Made by a program: the position numbers and the translations under genes | Notes under the pieces: generated by a model | Database searches by the model: none | Told to the model about the DNA's origin: nothing | The model's input: only the letters and a program-made list of their open reading frames with translations | Source of the DNA: Bacteroidota bacterium | GTDB lineage: Bacteria; Bacteroidota; Bacteroidia; Bacteroidales; VadinHA17 | Length of the DNA: 7,884 nucleotides | Assembly: GCA_030642585.1 (NCBI GenBank) | Contig: DAOWNN010000095.1 | Coordinates: forward strand, 1 to 7,884 | Direction of reading: 5' to 3' | In this document: positions 1-7,082 of the stretch, piece after piece | Layout: each line of letters starts with the position of its first letter | Numbering within the stretch: position 1 is the first letter of the stretch

Positions 1-1
1 G

Positions 2-82
2 GATGAACTTGGACGTGATGAATATACAGAAGAAGACATTCGCCTGATACGAATAAAATTCATTTCGGAAATGGGAAATTGA
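2..82 (+). CDS. C-terminal 26 residues of an unidentified protein (5' end outside window)
   Basis: An open frame runs in from the left edge and ends at TGA in 80-82. It encodes 26 residues starting DELGRDEYTEED and ending KFISEMGN. The stretch is charged and probably helical, as is common at the end of a soluble protein. I do not recognise the family, and 26 residues are too few to assign one. It is on the same strand as the ABC transporter genes, with 104 bases between its stop and the next start. A possible hairpin overlapping the stop codon and a candidate promoter in the gap suggest it is not in the same operon as the transporter. The frame could be a chance opening, since only 81 bases are visible, but its composition is protein-like. 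Confidence 0.5.
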   Translation, partial: DELGRDEYTEEDIRLIRIKFISEMGN

Positions 83-107
83 AATGAATTGAGCTTGCAT
101 TTCAATT
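77..107 (+). terminator. Possible weak hairpin terminator after the first gene
   Basis: A perfect 10-base inverted repeat (AATTGAAATG at 77-86, CATTTCAATT at 98-107) encloses an 11-base loop and overlaps the TGA stop of the upstream gene. The stem has only two G-C pairs and is followed by GTCTCATTTATATT rather than a clean T run. It is therefore a weak intrinsic terminator at best. Position, at the end of one gene and before a new promoter, is the main support. Confidence 0.3.
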
Positions 108-135
108 GTCTCATTTATATTCCTGCCTGCATTTG
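105..135 (+). promoter_or_regulatory. Candidate Bacteroidota-type promoter for the ABC transporter pair
   Basis: ATTG at 105-108 could serve as the -33 element, and TGCATTTG at 128-135 matches the Bacteroidota -7 consensus TAnnTTTG at five of six fixed positions. The spacer is 19 bases. Transcription would start around base 140, giving a leader of roughly 45 bases before the GTG start at 187. It lies between two genes that appear to be separate units, which fits. The match is imperfect, so this is a prediction from sequence pattern only. Confidence 0.35.
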
Positions 136-186
136 TAATAATTTCTTATTTCAGTCGTCTTAATAATATCATCAAATTCAAATACC

Positions 187-1074
187 GTGAGTGAAATTTT
201 AAGAATTACGGGCCTTACAAAAAAGTATGGGACTTTATTTGCCATCAATGATCTTTCCCTAAATATTGAAAAAGGAAATGTATTTGGTATTCTTGGTCCT
301 AACGGAAGTGGGAAAACCACAACTCTCTCAATCGTAACAGGGATCATACACCCTACCCGGGGTAGCTTCCAATGGTTTGGGGAAAACCCCCGGCCATCTT
401 CATATCAAAGAATCGGATCTCTGATTGAAACTCCACATTTCTACCCTTATCTTTCTTTATATCAGAATCTACAGCTAGTATCTAAGATAAAAGGAATTCC
501 CCTGAAGGAGATTAATCACGTACTTGGGATAACAAATTTACTCGCCAGAAAACACTCTCCATTTATTACTCTATCTCTTGGAATGAAACAAAGATTAGGA
601 ATTGCTGCAGCAATGTTAGGAAGTCCTGAAGTGCTGGTTCTGGATGAGCCAACGAACGGTCTTGACCCTGAGGGTTTTGCAGAAGTCAGAGAATTAATTC
701 TACAGGAAGCAAGTGCCGGAAAAACAATAATTCTTGCCAGTCATATCCTGGATGAAGTTGAAAAGGTCTGTTCACACGTAGCCATTCTGAAGAAAGGTAA
801 AATTCTTACCTCAGGGAAAGTGCATGAATTACTTCTTAAAGATGATTTGGTTAGAATCACCACCATAAAATCGGATGAACTTTACGAAGCACTGATCAGA
901 GGAGGATGGACGAAAACCATTGAAAAAGAAAAAAATGAAATCCGACTTACTCTAAGCTCAGACAAATCGCCAGGGGATCTAAATGAATTTGCTTTTAAAA
1001 ATGGGTTTGTCCTGGACAAAATTGAAGTTCTTAAGCAAAGCCTGGAATCACAATTCCTTGAAATTATAAAATAA
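187..1074 (+). CDS. ABC transporter ATP-binding protein, BcrA/LanF-like with an E-loop
   Basis: This is the 295-residue cytoplasmic ATPase of an ABC transporter. It powers the membrane protein encoded 29 bases downstream. Walker A is GPNGSGKTT at residues 37-45. The signature LSLGM is at 129-133. Walker B with catalytic Glu is VLVLDE at 149-154, followed by the D-loop at 157-160, and the switch His is H186 in ASH. The usual Q-loop glutamine is replaced by glutamate: E81 in LIETPHFYP. That E-loop and the LSLGM signature are typical of the bacitracin-resistance (BcrA) and lantibiotic-immunity (LanF) families. Residues from about 215 on form the C-terminal extension seen in this group. The start is GTG at 187: no in-frame ATG, GTG or TTG lies between the stop at 139-141 and this codon. 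There is no Shine-Dalgarno. The substrate cannot be read from the sequence; export or removal of a membrane-active peptide or lipid is inference from the family. No lantibiotic genes or two-component system are visible nearby. Confidence 0.93.
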   Translation: MSEILRITGLTKKYGTLFAINDLSLNIEKGNVFGILGPNGSGKTTTLSIVTGIIHPTRGSFQWFGENPRPSSYQRIGSLIETPHFYPYLSLYQNLQLVSKIKGIPLKEINHVLGITNLLARKHSPFITLSLGMKQRLGIAAAMLGSPEVLVLDEPTNGLDPEGFAEVRELILQEASAGKTIILASHILDEVEKVCSHVAILKKGKILTSGKVHELLLKDDLVRITTIKSDELYEALIRGGWTKTIEKEKNEIRLTLSSDKSPGDLNEFAFKNGFVLDKIEVLKQSLESQFLEIIK

Positions 1075-1103
1075 AAATGTATTAGATATTTAATTTATTT
1101 GCT

Positions 1104-1934
1104 ATGAAGAAACTCCTACAGATAGAACTTATTAAAACACTCAATAATTCAACTTTTAAAGTAATCCTTGTTTTACACTTTATACTATTCTTGTTACTGG
1201 TTTATGTAAGTACACGTATCGATCTCTCTGTTCCGGGTTTCAGTACTCAAAAAATGTTTATGTTCCCAAATGTCTGGCCCCTGTTTACATGGTATGCCAG
1301 CTGGTTTAACCTTCTTTTCCTGGGAATCATCATCATCATACTTACCGGAAATGAATTTAGCTTTAAGACGTCCCGGCTTATGATTACCAATGGTTTAAGC
1401 AGGAATGAATTCCTTCTCGGAAAAGGAATTCTCATTTTGCTCATTTCAGCATGGGGTTTACTTTTAGTTTTTCTGGCAGGAAGTGTTACCGGGTTTATTT
1501 TTACCGAAGATTTTAGTTTGATTAAATTTTTCGAGAATACATCTATTCTGCTTGTATATTTTGTGCAGGCTATTGCATATATGTGCCTGGCATTGCTTTT
1601 TTCAACAATTATCAAAAGTAATGCCCTATCCATTATGATGTATCTTTTATACTTCATAATGATTGAACCCATATTCAGATTGTTTCTTCCAAAACTTGTA
1701 CGACCCTATTTTCCGGTTAAAGTAATTTCAGGGCTGACTCCTGTTCCTGAATTCTTGTCACTTGCCTCTGATAAAAGCTTTATCAGCACAAACGGACAAA
1801 GCCAACTGGATCTTGAGAGTATAGGAATTTTACCAAAAGCAATACCTCTTAATACTTCACTGATACTTACACTCATCTACATCTCTCTTTTTGTAATTGC
1901 CAGCTGGTATATTGTTAAGAAAAAAGATTTGTAA
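1104..1934 (+). CDS. ABC-2 type transporter permease
   Basis: This 276-residue integral membrane protein is the likely channel partner of the preceding ATPase, which would act as a dimer with it. Six hydrophobic segments are visible, at about residues 18-37, 60-81, 107-132, 147-169, 174-195 and 252-271. The stretch between segments 2 and 3 (residues 84-107: EFSFKTSR, NGLSRNEF, GK) is the conserved cytoplasmic coupling loop of ABC-2 permeases such as BcrB. About 55 residues between segments 5 and 6 form a longer hydrophilic loop, probably extracellular. The protein ends in the basic tail VKKKDL, consistent with a cytoplasmic C-terminus. The 29-base gap to the ATPase gene, with no promoter between, indicates an operon. 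Only one permease gene is present, so a homodimer is likely, unlike the two-permease LanEG or BceB systems. Its TAA stop directly abuts the stop of the convergent glycosyltransferase gene. Confidence 0.87.
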   Translation: MKKLLQIELIKTLNNSTFKVILVLHFILFLLLVYVSTRIDLSVPGFSTQKMFMFPNVWPLFTWYASWFNLLFLGIIIIILTGNEFSFKTSRLMITNGLSRNEFLLGKGILILLISAWGLLLVFLAGSVTGFIFTEDFSLIKFFENTSILLVYFVQAIAYMCLALLFSTIIKSNALSIMMYLLYFIMIEPIFRLFLPKLVRPYFPVKVISGLTPVPEFLSLASDKSFISTNGQSQLDLESIGILPKAIPLNTSLILTLIYISLFVIASWYIVKKKDL

Positions 1935-3086
1935 TCAGAATTCCCTGCCTTTCCATTGATAGCTTTTCCCAATCAAGCCAAAAAAGCCAGCCATAACCAC
2001 GTAGAAGGGATAAACTACCGAAAGGGGAAAGAACCATCTCATTAAATCCTTCCGGTCGTAATATTTTGTGACACTTTTAAGTAAAATAAAATCCGGGATC
2101 CATTTAAGTAAGATCAGGACAACAAACATGTATAAATAAAGTGAAGATATTATGGAAGCCGGAACTAGAGCCAGAAATACAAAATTAATCAACCAGACCA
2201 GGAGTGCTGTAAAAAGCACATCCTTATCCCTGTATGTTTTAGATTTGGAAACCCACCGAATTCTTTGAAGCCAGAAGCTCCCCAGGGTTTTACTCATAGA
2301 AGTATAAACTGCAGATTTTTTTGACTTTATGAAGTATATCTTCTCCTTTGAATTTTTTTTTAAAGCCAAAAGCAGAAAAATGTCATCTCCAGATGTTTGA
2401 GACAGTACAAGTGGATCTTTCAAACCCTGAACCACACTCCTCTCATAAACCAGATTTGCGCCATTGCACATAAGTGGTCTTTTTATTCCGGCAGCCCCGG
2501 CAGTGGATCCAATCAGGCTAAAAAACTCAAGAGCCTGAAGTTTCTGAAAAAAACCAGACCCGGTTTCTGGAAGTACAGGTGCAATGATCATTCTGGGACT
2601 TTGCTGAACATAAAACTCATGTAGGACAGATAGCCAGCTATTGCCTCTTCTGCAATCAGCATCAGTTGTAACAATAAGTTCTCCTGTGCTATTCTCAATC
2701 CCGTTGAGAACAGCTTCTTTCTTCCCCACTCCCCTATTCCTTATCAGTTTGAAATTAGGTAATGACTGAATTATATCCATGGCCAGTTCATACGATCCAT
2801 CAACAGAATGATCATCAATCAGCACCACCTCAAACATATTCTTATCAAGATGCTGTTTATTAAGATCCTCAATCAAAGACAAAATAGATTCTTTCTCATC
2901 CCGAAAAGGAACAATTACAGATAATTTCAAAGATTCTTTTCTTTTCCCGGATTCAATAAATTCCGGAAGTGTTTTCCATCCCCGGTAAAAACTTAAGATT
3001 AAGATAAAATAAGTGACCCCTGTAACGGAAACTACTATAGGGAAAAATAAAGATAAACCTGCATGAAAAAAAACTACTTCATCCAT
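1935..3086 (-). CDS. Membrane-anchored family 2 glycosyltransferase
   Basis: This 383-residue inverting GT2 (GT-A fold) enzyme would transfer a sugar from a nucleotide-sugar donor on the cytoplasmic face of the membrane. One N-terminal hydrophobic segment (about 12-34) precedes the catalytic domain, which opens with LSVIVPFRDE at residues 55-64. The nucleotide-binding acids are DDH at 91-93, the metal-binding DxD is DAD at 142-144, and GDD at 233-235 is the likely catalytic-base region. QRIRW at 274-278 fits the QxxRW motif of processive or polysaccharide-type GT2 enzymes such as cellulose and poly-N-acetylglucosamine synthases. Three or so further hydrophobic segments follow (about 293-312, 314-330 and 351-373), and the C-terminus is basic. 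ATG at 3084-3086 is the natural start, and no Shine-Dalgarno is visible. It lies 136 bases downstream of carB on the same strand and convergent with the transporter pair. No other polysaccharide genes are visible, so donor, acceptor and product are unknown. Confidence 0.9.
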   Translation of the reverse strand: MDEVVFFHAGLSLFFPIVVSVTGVTYFILILSFYRGWKTLPEFIESGKRKESLKLSVIVPFRDEKESILSLIEDLNKQHLDKNMFEVVLIDDHSVDGSYELAMDIIQSLPNFKLIRNRGVGKKEAVLNGIENSTGELIVTTDADCRRGNSWLSVLHEFYVQQSPRMIIAPVLPETGSGFFQKLQALEFFSLIGSTAGAAGIKRPLMCNGANLVYERSVVQGLKDPLVLSQTSGDDIFLLLALKKNSKEKIYFIKSKKSAVYTSMSKTLGSFWLQRIRWVSKSKTYRDKDVLFTALLVWLINFVFLALVPASIISSLYLYMFVVLILLKWIPDFILLKSVTKYYDRKDLMRWFFPLSVVYPFYVVMAGFFGLIGKSYQWKGREF

Positions 3087-3222
3087 TTATATAGTCAATA
3101 ATGTTCACCATCCAATCAAAATTTGGGATATCTCCGCTGATCGGGATTAATATCTGAATCAACATGCAATCTACAACTCATAATAGCTGACGATTACTCA
3201 ACAATTCCGTGATTATAATGAT

Positions 3223-6200
3223 TCAGCTTCTGTATTCATTCCAGCTCTTTATCTCAATATCGGAAATATCAATCTTACAAAATGCCAAAATAAATGCACT
3301 TGCAAGTCTTGCATTTGTTATCAAAGGGATATTAAAATCAACAGCTGTTCGTCTTATAAGATAGTCATTATCCAGCTCTGACTTTGAAAGATCTTTTGGT
3401 ATATTAATTACAAGATCTATTTTCTTTTCCCGAATATAGTCCAGAGTATTGGGTTCAACTTTTTCATCTGGCCAGGACAGAATTGTAGATTCTATGTTAT
3501 TAAGCTTGAGAAAATCATGAGTTCCTTTAGTGGCAAACAATTTATAGTCATTTTCAGCCAGAGCCTTCGCACTATTTATAAGTTCAACTTTCGCCCTTGC
3601 ATGCCCCGTAGACAGTAAAATATTTTTGCCGGGAATATTGTAGCCAACTGATAGCATAGCCTTCAGGATAGCCTCATAAAAGTCTTCTCCTATGCACCCA
3701 ACTTCACCTGTAGAAGACATATCAACACCAAGTACAGGATCGGCTTTTTGCAGTCTTGAAAAAGAAAATTGAGGAGCTTTTACCCCAACATAATCAAGAT
3801 CAAAAATTGATTTATTCGGCTTTTCAACTTTTTTGCCAAGCATGATTCGTGTTGCCAGTTCAATCAAATTGGTTTTGAGTACTTTGGAAACAAAAGGCAT
3901 GCTTCGTGATGCCCTGAGATTACATTCAATAACCTTTATGTCATTATCCTTAGCCAGAAATTGCATATTGAAAGGCCCGGATATATTTAACTCCTCAGCA
4001 ACCTGCCTGCTAATTTTTTTAATACGCCTTGCTGTTTCAAAATATATCTTCTGGGGCGGAAACACTATGGTGGCATCTCCTGAATGAACACCGGCAAACT
4101 CAACATGTTCTGAGATTGCATAAGCAATTATTTCTCCCTTCCGGGCAACAGCATCAATTTCAATTTCTTTTGCATGTTCAATAAACTCGGAAACTACAAC
4201 CGGATATTGTTTTGACACATTCGCAGCAAGTTCAAGGAAGTGGTCAAGTTCTTCATTGTTTGAAACCACATTCATTGCCGCACCCGACAAGACATATGAT
4301 GGTCTGATCAAAACTGGAAAACCTATCCTGTCTACAAATTTGTGGATATCATTAATGCTTGATAACTCTTTCCAGTCTGGCTGGTCCACTTTAATCTTGT
4401 CAAGCATCATTGAAAACTTATGACGGTTTTCTGCATTATCAATTGAATCAGGAGAAGTGCCCAGGATACTAACATCTTGTTTATGCAATCTTATAGCAAG
4501 GTTGTTGGGGATTTGCCCACCCATAGAAACAATTACTCCCCTGGGAAGCTCAAGATCAATGATATCCATTACTCTCTCAAAAGACAATTCATCAAAATAC
4601 AGACGATCACAAATATCATAATCAGTGCTTACTGTTTCAGGATTATAGTTGATCATTATCGAACTAAAGCCTTCTGCCCTTACAGTATCAAGGGCGTTCA
4701 CCGTACACCAGTCAAATTCCACACTGCTTCCAATCCTATAAGCTCCTGAGCCCAAGACAATTACCGATTCATCATCCATAGGATAATCTATATCGTGCTC
4801 TGTTCCGCTATATGTAAGGTATAGATAATTGGTCTGTGCGGGATATTCTGCAGCAAGGGTATCAATTTGCTTTACCACAGGTAATACATTTAACTTCTTT
4901 CTGTACTCACGAACTTTCAGCAAACCTTTTTCCATTTCAAGGGCATCCGGATGTAGAATATTCCTGGCCAGTTGAAAATCGGAAAAACCCAGAATTTTTG
5001 CTTCCAGAAGCTTTTCTTTTGGGAGATCTTCCAGTTTTACATACTGCTTCAATTCATTATTTAAATTGAAAATATTCATCAATTTATACAGGAACCACCT
5101 ATCGATTTGAGTAAGCTGGTGAATACGGTCTACGGAATATCCTTTTTCCATGGCATCTGCAATAACAAATATTCTCATATCCGTGGGTTCCGCCAGTTCT
5201 TTATCCAGATCATTGAAGCTAAGATCCCTATTTCCTAAAAACCCATGCATCCCCTGCCCTATCATTCTCAGTCCTTTCTGAATGGCTTCTTCAAAGGTAC
5301 GACCAATTGACATTACCTCTCCAACACTTTTCATGCTGCTTCCAATATTGTGTGAAACACCTTGAAACTTGTTGAGATCCCATCTGGGAATTTTGCAAAC
5401 AATATAATCCAGTGCGGGTTCAAAACATGCCGCTGTAGTTTTTGTTACCGAGTTCTTTAGTTCATAAAGACCATATCCAAGGGCCAGTTTTGCTGCCACG
5501 AAAGCCAGTGGATAACCAGTAGCTTTGGAAGCCAAAGCACTTGAACGCGATAACCTGGCATTCACTTCAATTACCCTGTAATCCTCCGAACCAGGATCAA
5601 GGGCATATTGGACATTGCATTCACCAACAACCCCAATATGCCGTATTATTTTTAAAGAAAGTTCCCGTAGTTTATGATATTCACTATTGGTAAGGGTTTG
5701 AGATGGAGCAACAACAATACTTTCACCGGTATGTATTCCCAGAGGATCGAAATTCTCCATATTGCAAACCGTAATGCAATTATCATGGCAATCTCTCACA
5801 ACTTCATATTCTACTTCTTTCCATCCCTTCAGTGACTCTTCAACAAGGATCTGGTTTGTATATGTAAAAGCTTTGTTGGCTAATGTTTCTAATTCACCAG
5901 GATTGTTACAAAACCCACTTCCCTGACCTCCAAGAGTGTATGCTGCCCGTATAATTATTGGGAAACCCAATTCCCCCGAAGCCGCTATCGCATCTCTAAC
6001 GCTGGTTACAGCAATGCTTCGAGGCGTACAAACCTGAATTTCATCGAGCTTCTCAACAAACAATTGCCGGTCTTCAGTATTCATAATTGCCTGTATCGGG
6101 GTACCCAAAACACGTACCCGGTATTTTTCAAATATTCCTTTCTTAAATAACTCGATGCCACAATTTAAGGCTGTTTGTCCTCCAAATGCAAGCAATACAC

Positions 6201-6447
6201 CATCAGGGTTTTCCCTGGCCATTACCTTCTCAACAAAAAATGGGGTTACAGGCAAAAAGTATATCTGGTCTGCAATCTTTTCCGAAGTCTGGACAGTAGC
6301 AATATTAGGATTGATAAGAATGGTTCTGATTCCTTCTTCCCGCAATGCCTTCATTGCCTGAGAACCGGAATAATCAAATTCACCAGCTTCTCCAATTTTT
6401 AAAGCCCCGGATCCCAGCACAAGAACCTTCTTAATTTTTGAATTCAT
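3223..6447 (-). CDS. carB: Carbamoyl phosphate synthase large subunit, eukaryote-like type, probably arginine-linked
   Basis: This 1074-residue enzyme makes carbamoyl phosphate from bicarbonate, ammonia and two ATP. The ammonia normally comes from the glutaminase subunit CarA. Length matches the family (E. coli CarB is about 1073). The N-terminal half (about 1-400) starts with a pre-ATP-grasp domain (LGSGALKIG, residues 11-19), then an ATP-grasp domain with R127, R167 and the metal ligands E294, N296 and R298 in IEVNAR. A connecting domain spans about 400-560. The second half repeats the plan (VLGSGAYRIG at 564-573, RPSYVLSG at 715-722, IECNLR at 840-845). The C-terminal regulatory domain is about 940-1074. 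Several sequences (IRAAYTLGG at 166-174, RPSYVLSGAAMN at 715-726, PRWDLNKF at 354-361, SSVEFDWC at 574-581) match human CPS1 as I recall it better than E. coli CarB. ATG at 6445-6447 fits the family N-terminus. The gene diverges from argR across a 102-base gap, so an arginine role is likely. No carA is adjacent. Confidence 0.97.
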   Translation of the reverse strand: MNSKIKKVLVLGSGALKIGEAGEFDYSGSQAMKALREEGIRTILINPNIATVQTSEKIADQIYFLPVTPFFVEKVMARENPDGVLLAFGGQTALNCGIELFKKGIFEKYRVRVLGTPIQAIMNTEDRQLFVEKLDEIQVCTPRSIAVTSVRDAIAASGELGFPIIIRAAYTLGGQGSGFCNNPGELETLANKAFTYTNQILVEESLKGWKEVEYEVVRDCHDNCITVCNMENFDPLGIHTGESIVVAPSQTLTNSEYHKLRELSLKIIRHIGVVGECNVQYALDPGSEDYRVIEVNARLSRSSALASKATGYPLAFVAAKLALGYGLYELKNSVTKTTAACFEPALDYIVCKIPRWDLNKFQGVSHNIGSSMKSVGEVMSIGRTFEEAIQKGLRMIGQGMHGFLGNRDLSFNDLDKELAEPTDMRIFVIADAMEKGYSVDRIHQLTQIDRWFLYKLMNIFNLNNELKQYVKLEDLPKEKLLEAKILGFSDFQLARNILHPDALEMEKGLLKVREYRKKLNVLPVVKQIDTLAAEYPAQTNYLYLTYSGTEHDIDYPMDDESVIVLGSGAYRIGSSVEFDWCTVNALDTVRAEGFSSIMINYNPETVSTDYDICDRLYFDELSFERVMDIIDLELPRGVIVSMGGQIPNNLAIRLHKQDVSILGTSPDSIDNAENRHKFSMMLDKIKVDQPDWKELSSINDIHKFVDRIGFPVLIRPSYVLSGAAMNVVSNNEELDHFLELAANVSKQYPVVVSEFIEHAKEIEIDAVARKGEIIAYAISEHVEFAGVHSGDATIVFPPQKIYFETARRIKKISRQVAEELNISGPFNMQFLAKDNDIKVIECNLRASRSMPFVSKVLKTNLIELATRIMLGKKVEKPNKSIFDLDYVGVKAPQFSFSRLQKADPVLGVDMSSTGEVGCIGEDFYEAILKAMLSVGYNIPGKNILLSTGHARAKVELINSAKALAENDYKLFATKGTHDFLKLNNIESTILSWPDEKVEPNTLDYIREKKIDLVINIPKDLSKSELDNDYLIRRTAVDFNIPLITNARLASAFILAFCKIDISDIEIKSWNEYRS

Positions 6448-6472
6448 ATTAAATAAAATTAGGCTAAAAATA

Positions 6473-6506
6473 CAAAATTATTTTAAAAATATTTGGTATT
6501 TTCAAA
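6473..6506 (-). promoter_or_regulatory. carB promoter, Bacteroidota type
   Basis: Read on the minus strand, TTTG (bases 6506 to 6503) is the -33 element and TAATTTTG (6480 to 6473) is a perfect match to the -7 consensus TAnnTTTG, with a 22-base spacer. Transcription should begin near 6468, giving a leader of only about 20 bases before the carB ATG. The -33 element sits between the argR -33 element and the first ARG box, so the divergent promoters overlap. ArgR bound at 6513-6526 would lie just upstream of this promoter, close enough to influence it. Confidence 0.65.
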
Positions 6507-6524
6507 TCATTATGCATATTTTTA
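6492..6524 (+). promoter_or_regulatory. argR promoter, Bacteroidota type
   Basis: TTTG at 6492-6495 is a consensus -33 element. TATTTTTA at 6517-6524 matches the -7 consensus TAnnTTTG at five of six fixed positions, with a 21-base spacer. Transcription would start near 6530. The -7 element lies entirely inside the first ARG box (6513-6526), so bound ArgR would block polymerase and produce negative autoregulation. The -33 element is the mirror partner of the carB one: TTTG, seven bases, CAAA. Confidence 0.5.
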
Positions 6525-6526
6525 CA
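6513..6526. promoter_or_regulatory. ARG box 1 (ArgR operator, argR-carB gap)
   Basis: TGCATATTTTTACA matches the 14-base core of the E. coli ARG-box consensus (TGAATWWWWATTCA) at 11 of 14 positions. It overlaps the argR -7 element. Together with box 2 it forms a tandem pair: the 15-base stretch from 6512 recurs at 6533 with one mismatch. The 21-base phasing is two helical turns, the spacing that lets one ArgR hexamer grip two adjacent boxes. Location beside the argR gene makes ArgR the obvious ligand. Confidence 0.65.
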
Positions 6527-6533
6527 GCCTAAA

Positions 6534-6547
6534 TGCATATTTATACA
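6534..6547. promoter_or_regulatory. ARG box 2 (ArgR operator, just before argR start)
   Basis: TGCATATTTATACA matches the ARG-box core at 12 of 14 positions and retains the TG.AT....AT.CA dyad. It covers the expected start of argR transcription and ends two bases before the argR ATG. Binding here would reinforce autorepression from box 1, 21 bases upstream. Confidence 0.65.
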
Positions 6548-6549
6548 TT

Positions 6550-7032
6550 ATGGAAAATAAATCCAAACGCTTATTGGCAATTAGTCAGATCATTAACACT
6601 CAAAAGATAGCCAGTCAGGCAGATCTTTTAAAAAAGCTACAATCAAAAGGCATAAAGTGCACACAGGCTACATTATCCAGAGATCTCAGGGTTTTAATGG
6701 TAGGAAAGATTGCAAATAATGAGGGAGGGTATAATTATTCATTAATTACAAATAAGAGCTCTAATAAAATCCCGGATTCTTCCACATCATTTGTGCAAAA
6801 TGGATTTGTTAGCTTTGAATTTGCACAAAAGCTTGCCGTAATTAAAACAATCCCAGCCTATGCGTCCAGTCTGGCCATGACAATTGACATGGAAGAAGCA
6901 TATGAGATAGCAGGGACAATCGCCGGGGATGATACGATACTTATCATTCCAAGAAATGGAATAAGCGAAAGTGATATAAGGCACAGGCTGATCCTTATAT
7001 TTCCGGAATTGAAAGATCGCATCAGGCATTAG
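6550..7032 (+). CDS. argR: Arginine repressor ArgR
   Basis: This 160-residue hexameric transcription factor binds ARG-box operators when arginine is plentiful and represses arginine biosynthesis. The N-terminal winged helix-turn-helix covers about residues 5-66, with the recognition helix in TQATLSRDLR at 38-47. A variable linker at about 67-84 leads to the C-terminal oligomerisation and arginine-binding domain. That domain contains the hallmark GTIAGDDT at 122-129, whose D127 and D128 contact arginine in known ArgR proteins. Length fits the family (about 150-160). ATG at 6550 was chosen over the in-frame TTG at 6493: the 19 extra residues would be hydrophobic and aromatic, unlike any ArgR N-terminus, and would run through the promoter and operators. 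No Shine-Dalgarno is visible. It diverges from carB and lies 97 bases upstream of argG on the same strand. The two operators before its start imply autorepression. Confidence 0.96.
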   Translation: MENKSKRLLAISQIINTQKIASQADLLKKLQSKGIKCTQATLSRDLRVLMVGKIANNEGGYNYSLITNKSSNKIPDSSTSFVQNGFVSFEFAQKLAVIKTIPAYASSLAMTIDMEEAYEIAGTIAGDDTILIIPRNGISESDIRHRLILIFPELKDRIRH

Positions 7033-7082
7033 CCTACTCTACACTTTATAAGCAGCAAAACTATTCAATCATAATCATTGCA

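Noticed and set aside
111..347. Minus-strand ORF opposite the start of the ABC ATPase gene
   Set aside because: It overlaps the well-supported ATPase in the opposite frame and has no recognisable domain; it is a shadow ORF.
1247..1672. 141-codon minus-strand ORF inside the permease gene
   Set aside because: It is antisense to membrane-segment codons, has low-complexity composition and no family resemblance; it is a shadow of the real gene.
3117..3124. AAATTTTG on the minus strand as a -7 element for the glycosyltransferase gene
   Set aside because: It matches TAnnTTTG at five of six fixed positions, but no TTTG or TTG lies 17-23 bases upstream. In AT-rich DNA this is weak. The 136-base gap shows no convincing terminator or promoter, so readthrough from carB remains possible.
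3101..3157. Possible 18-codon plus-strand ORF in the gap between the glycosyltransferase and carB
   Set aside because: It is very short, has no promoter or ribosome-binding signal, and matches nothing I recognise. A chance ORF is the simplest explanation.
6493..6549. In-frame TTG extension adding 19 residues to the N-terminus of ArgR, or a small leader peptide there
   Set aside because: The extra residues are aromatic and hydrophobic, unlike any ArgR start, and the region is already explained by the promoter and two operators. It has no run of arginine codons, so it does not look like an attenuator peptide.
6787..7029. 80-codon minus-strand ORF inside argR
   Set aside because: It lies wholly antisense to the conserved C-terminal domain of ArgR and has no start signal or recognisable motif.
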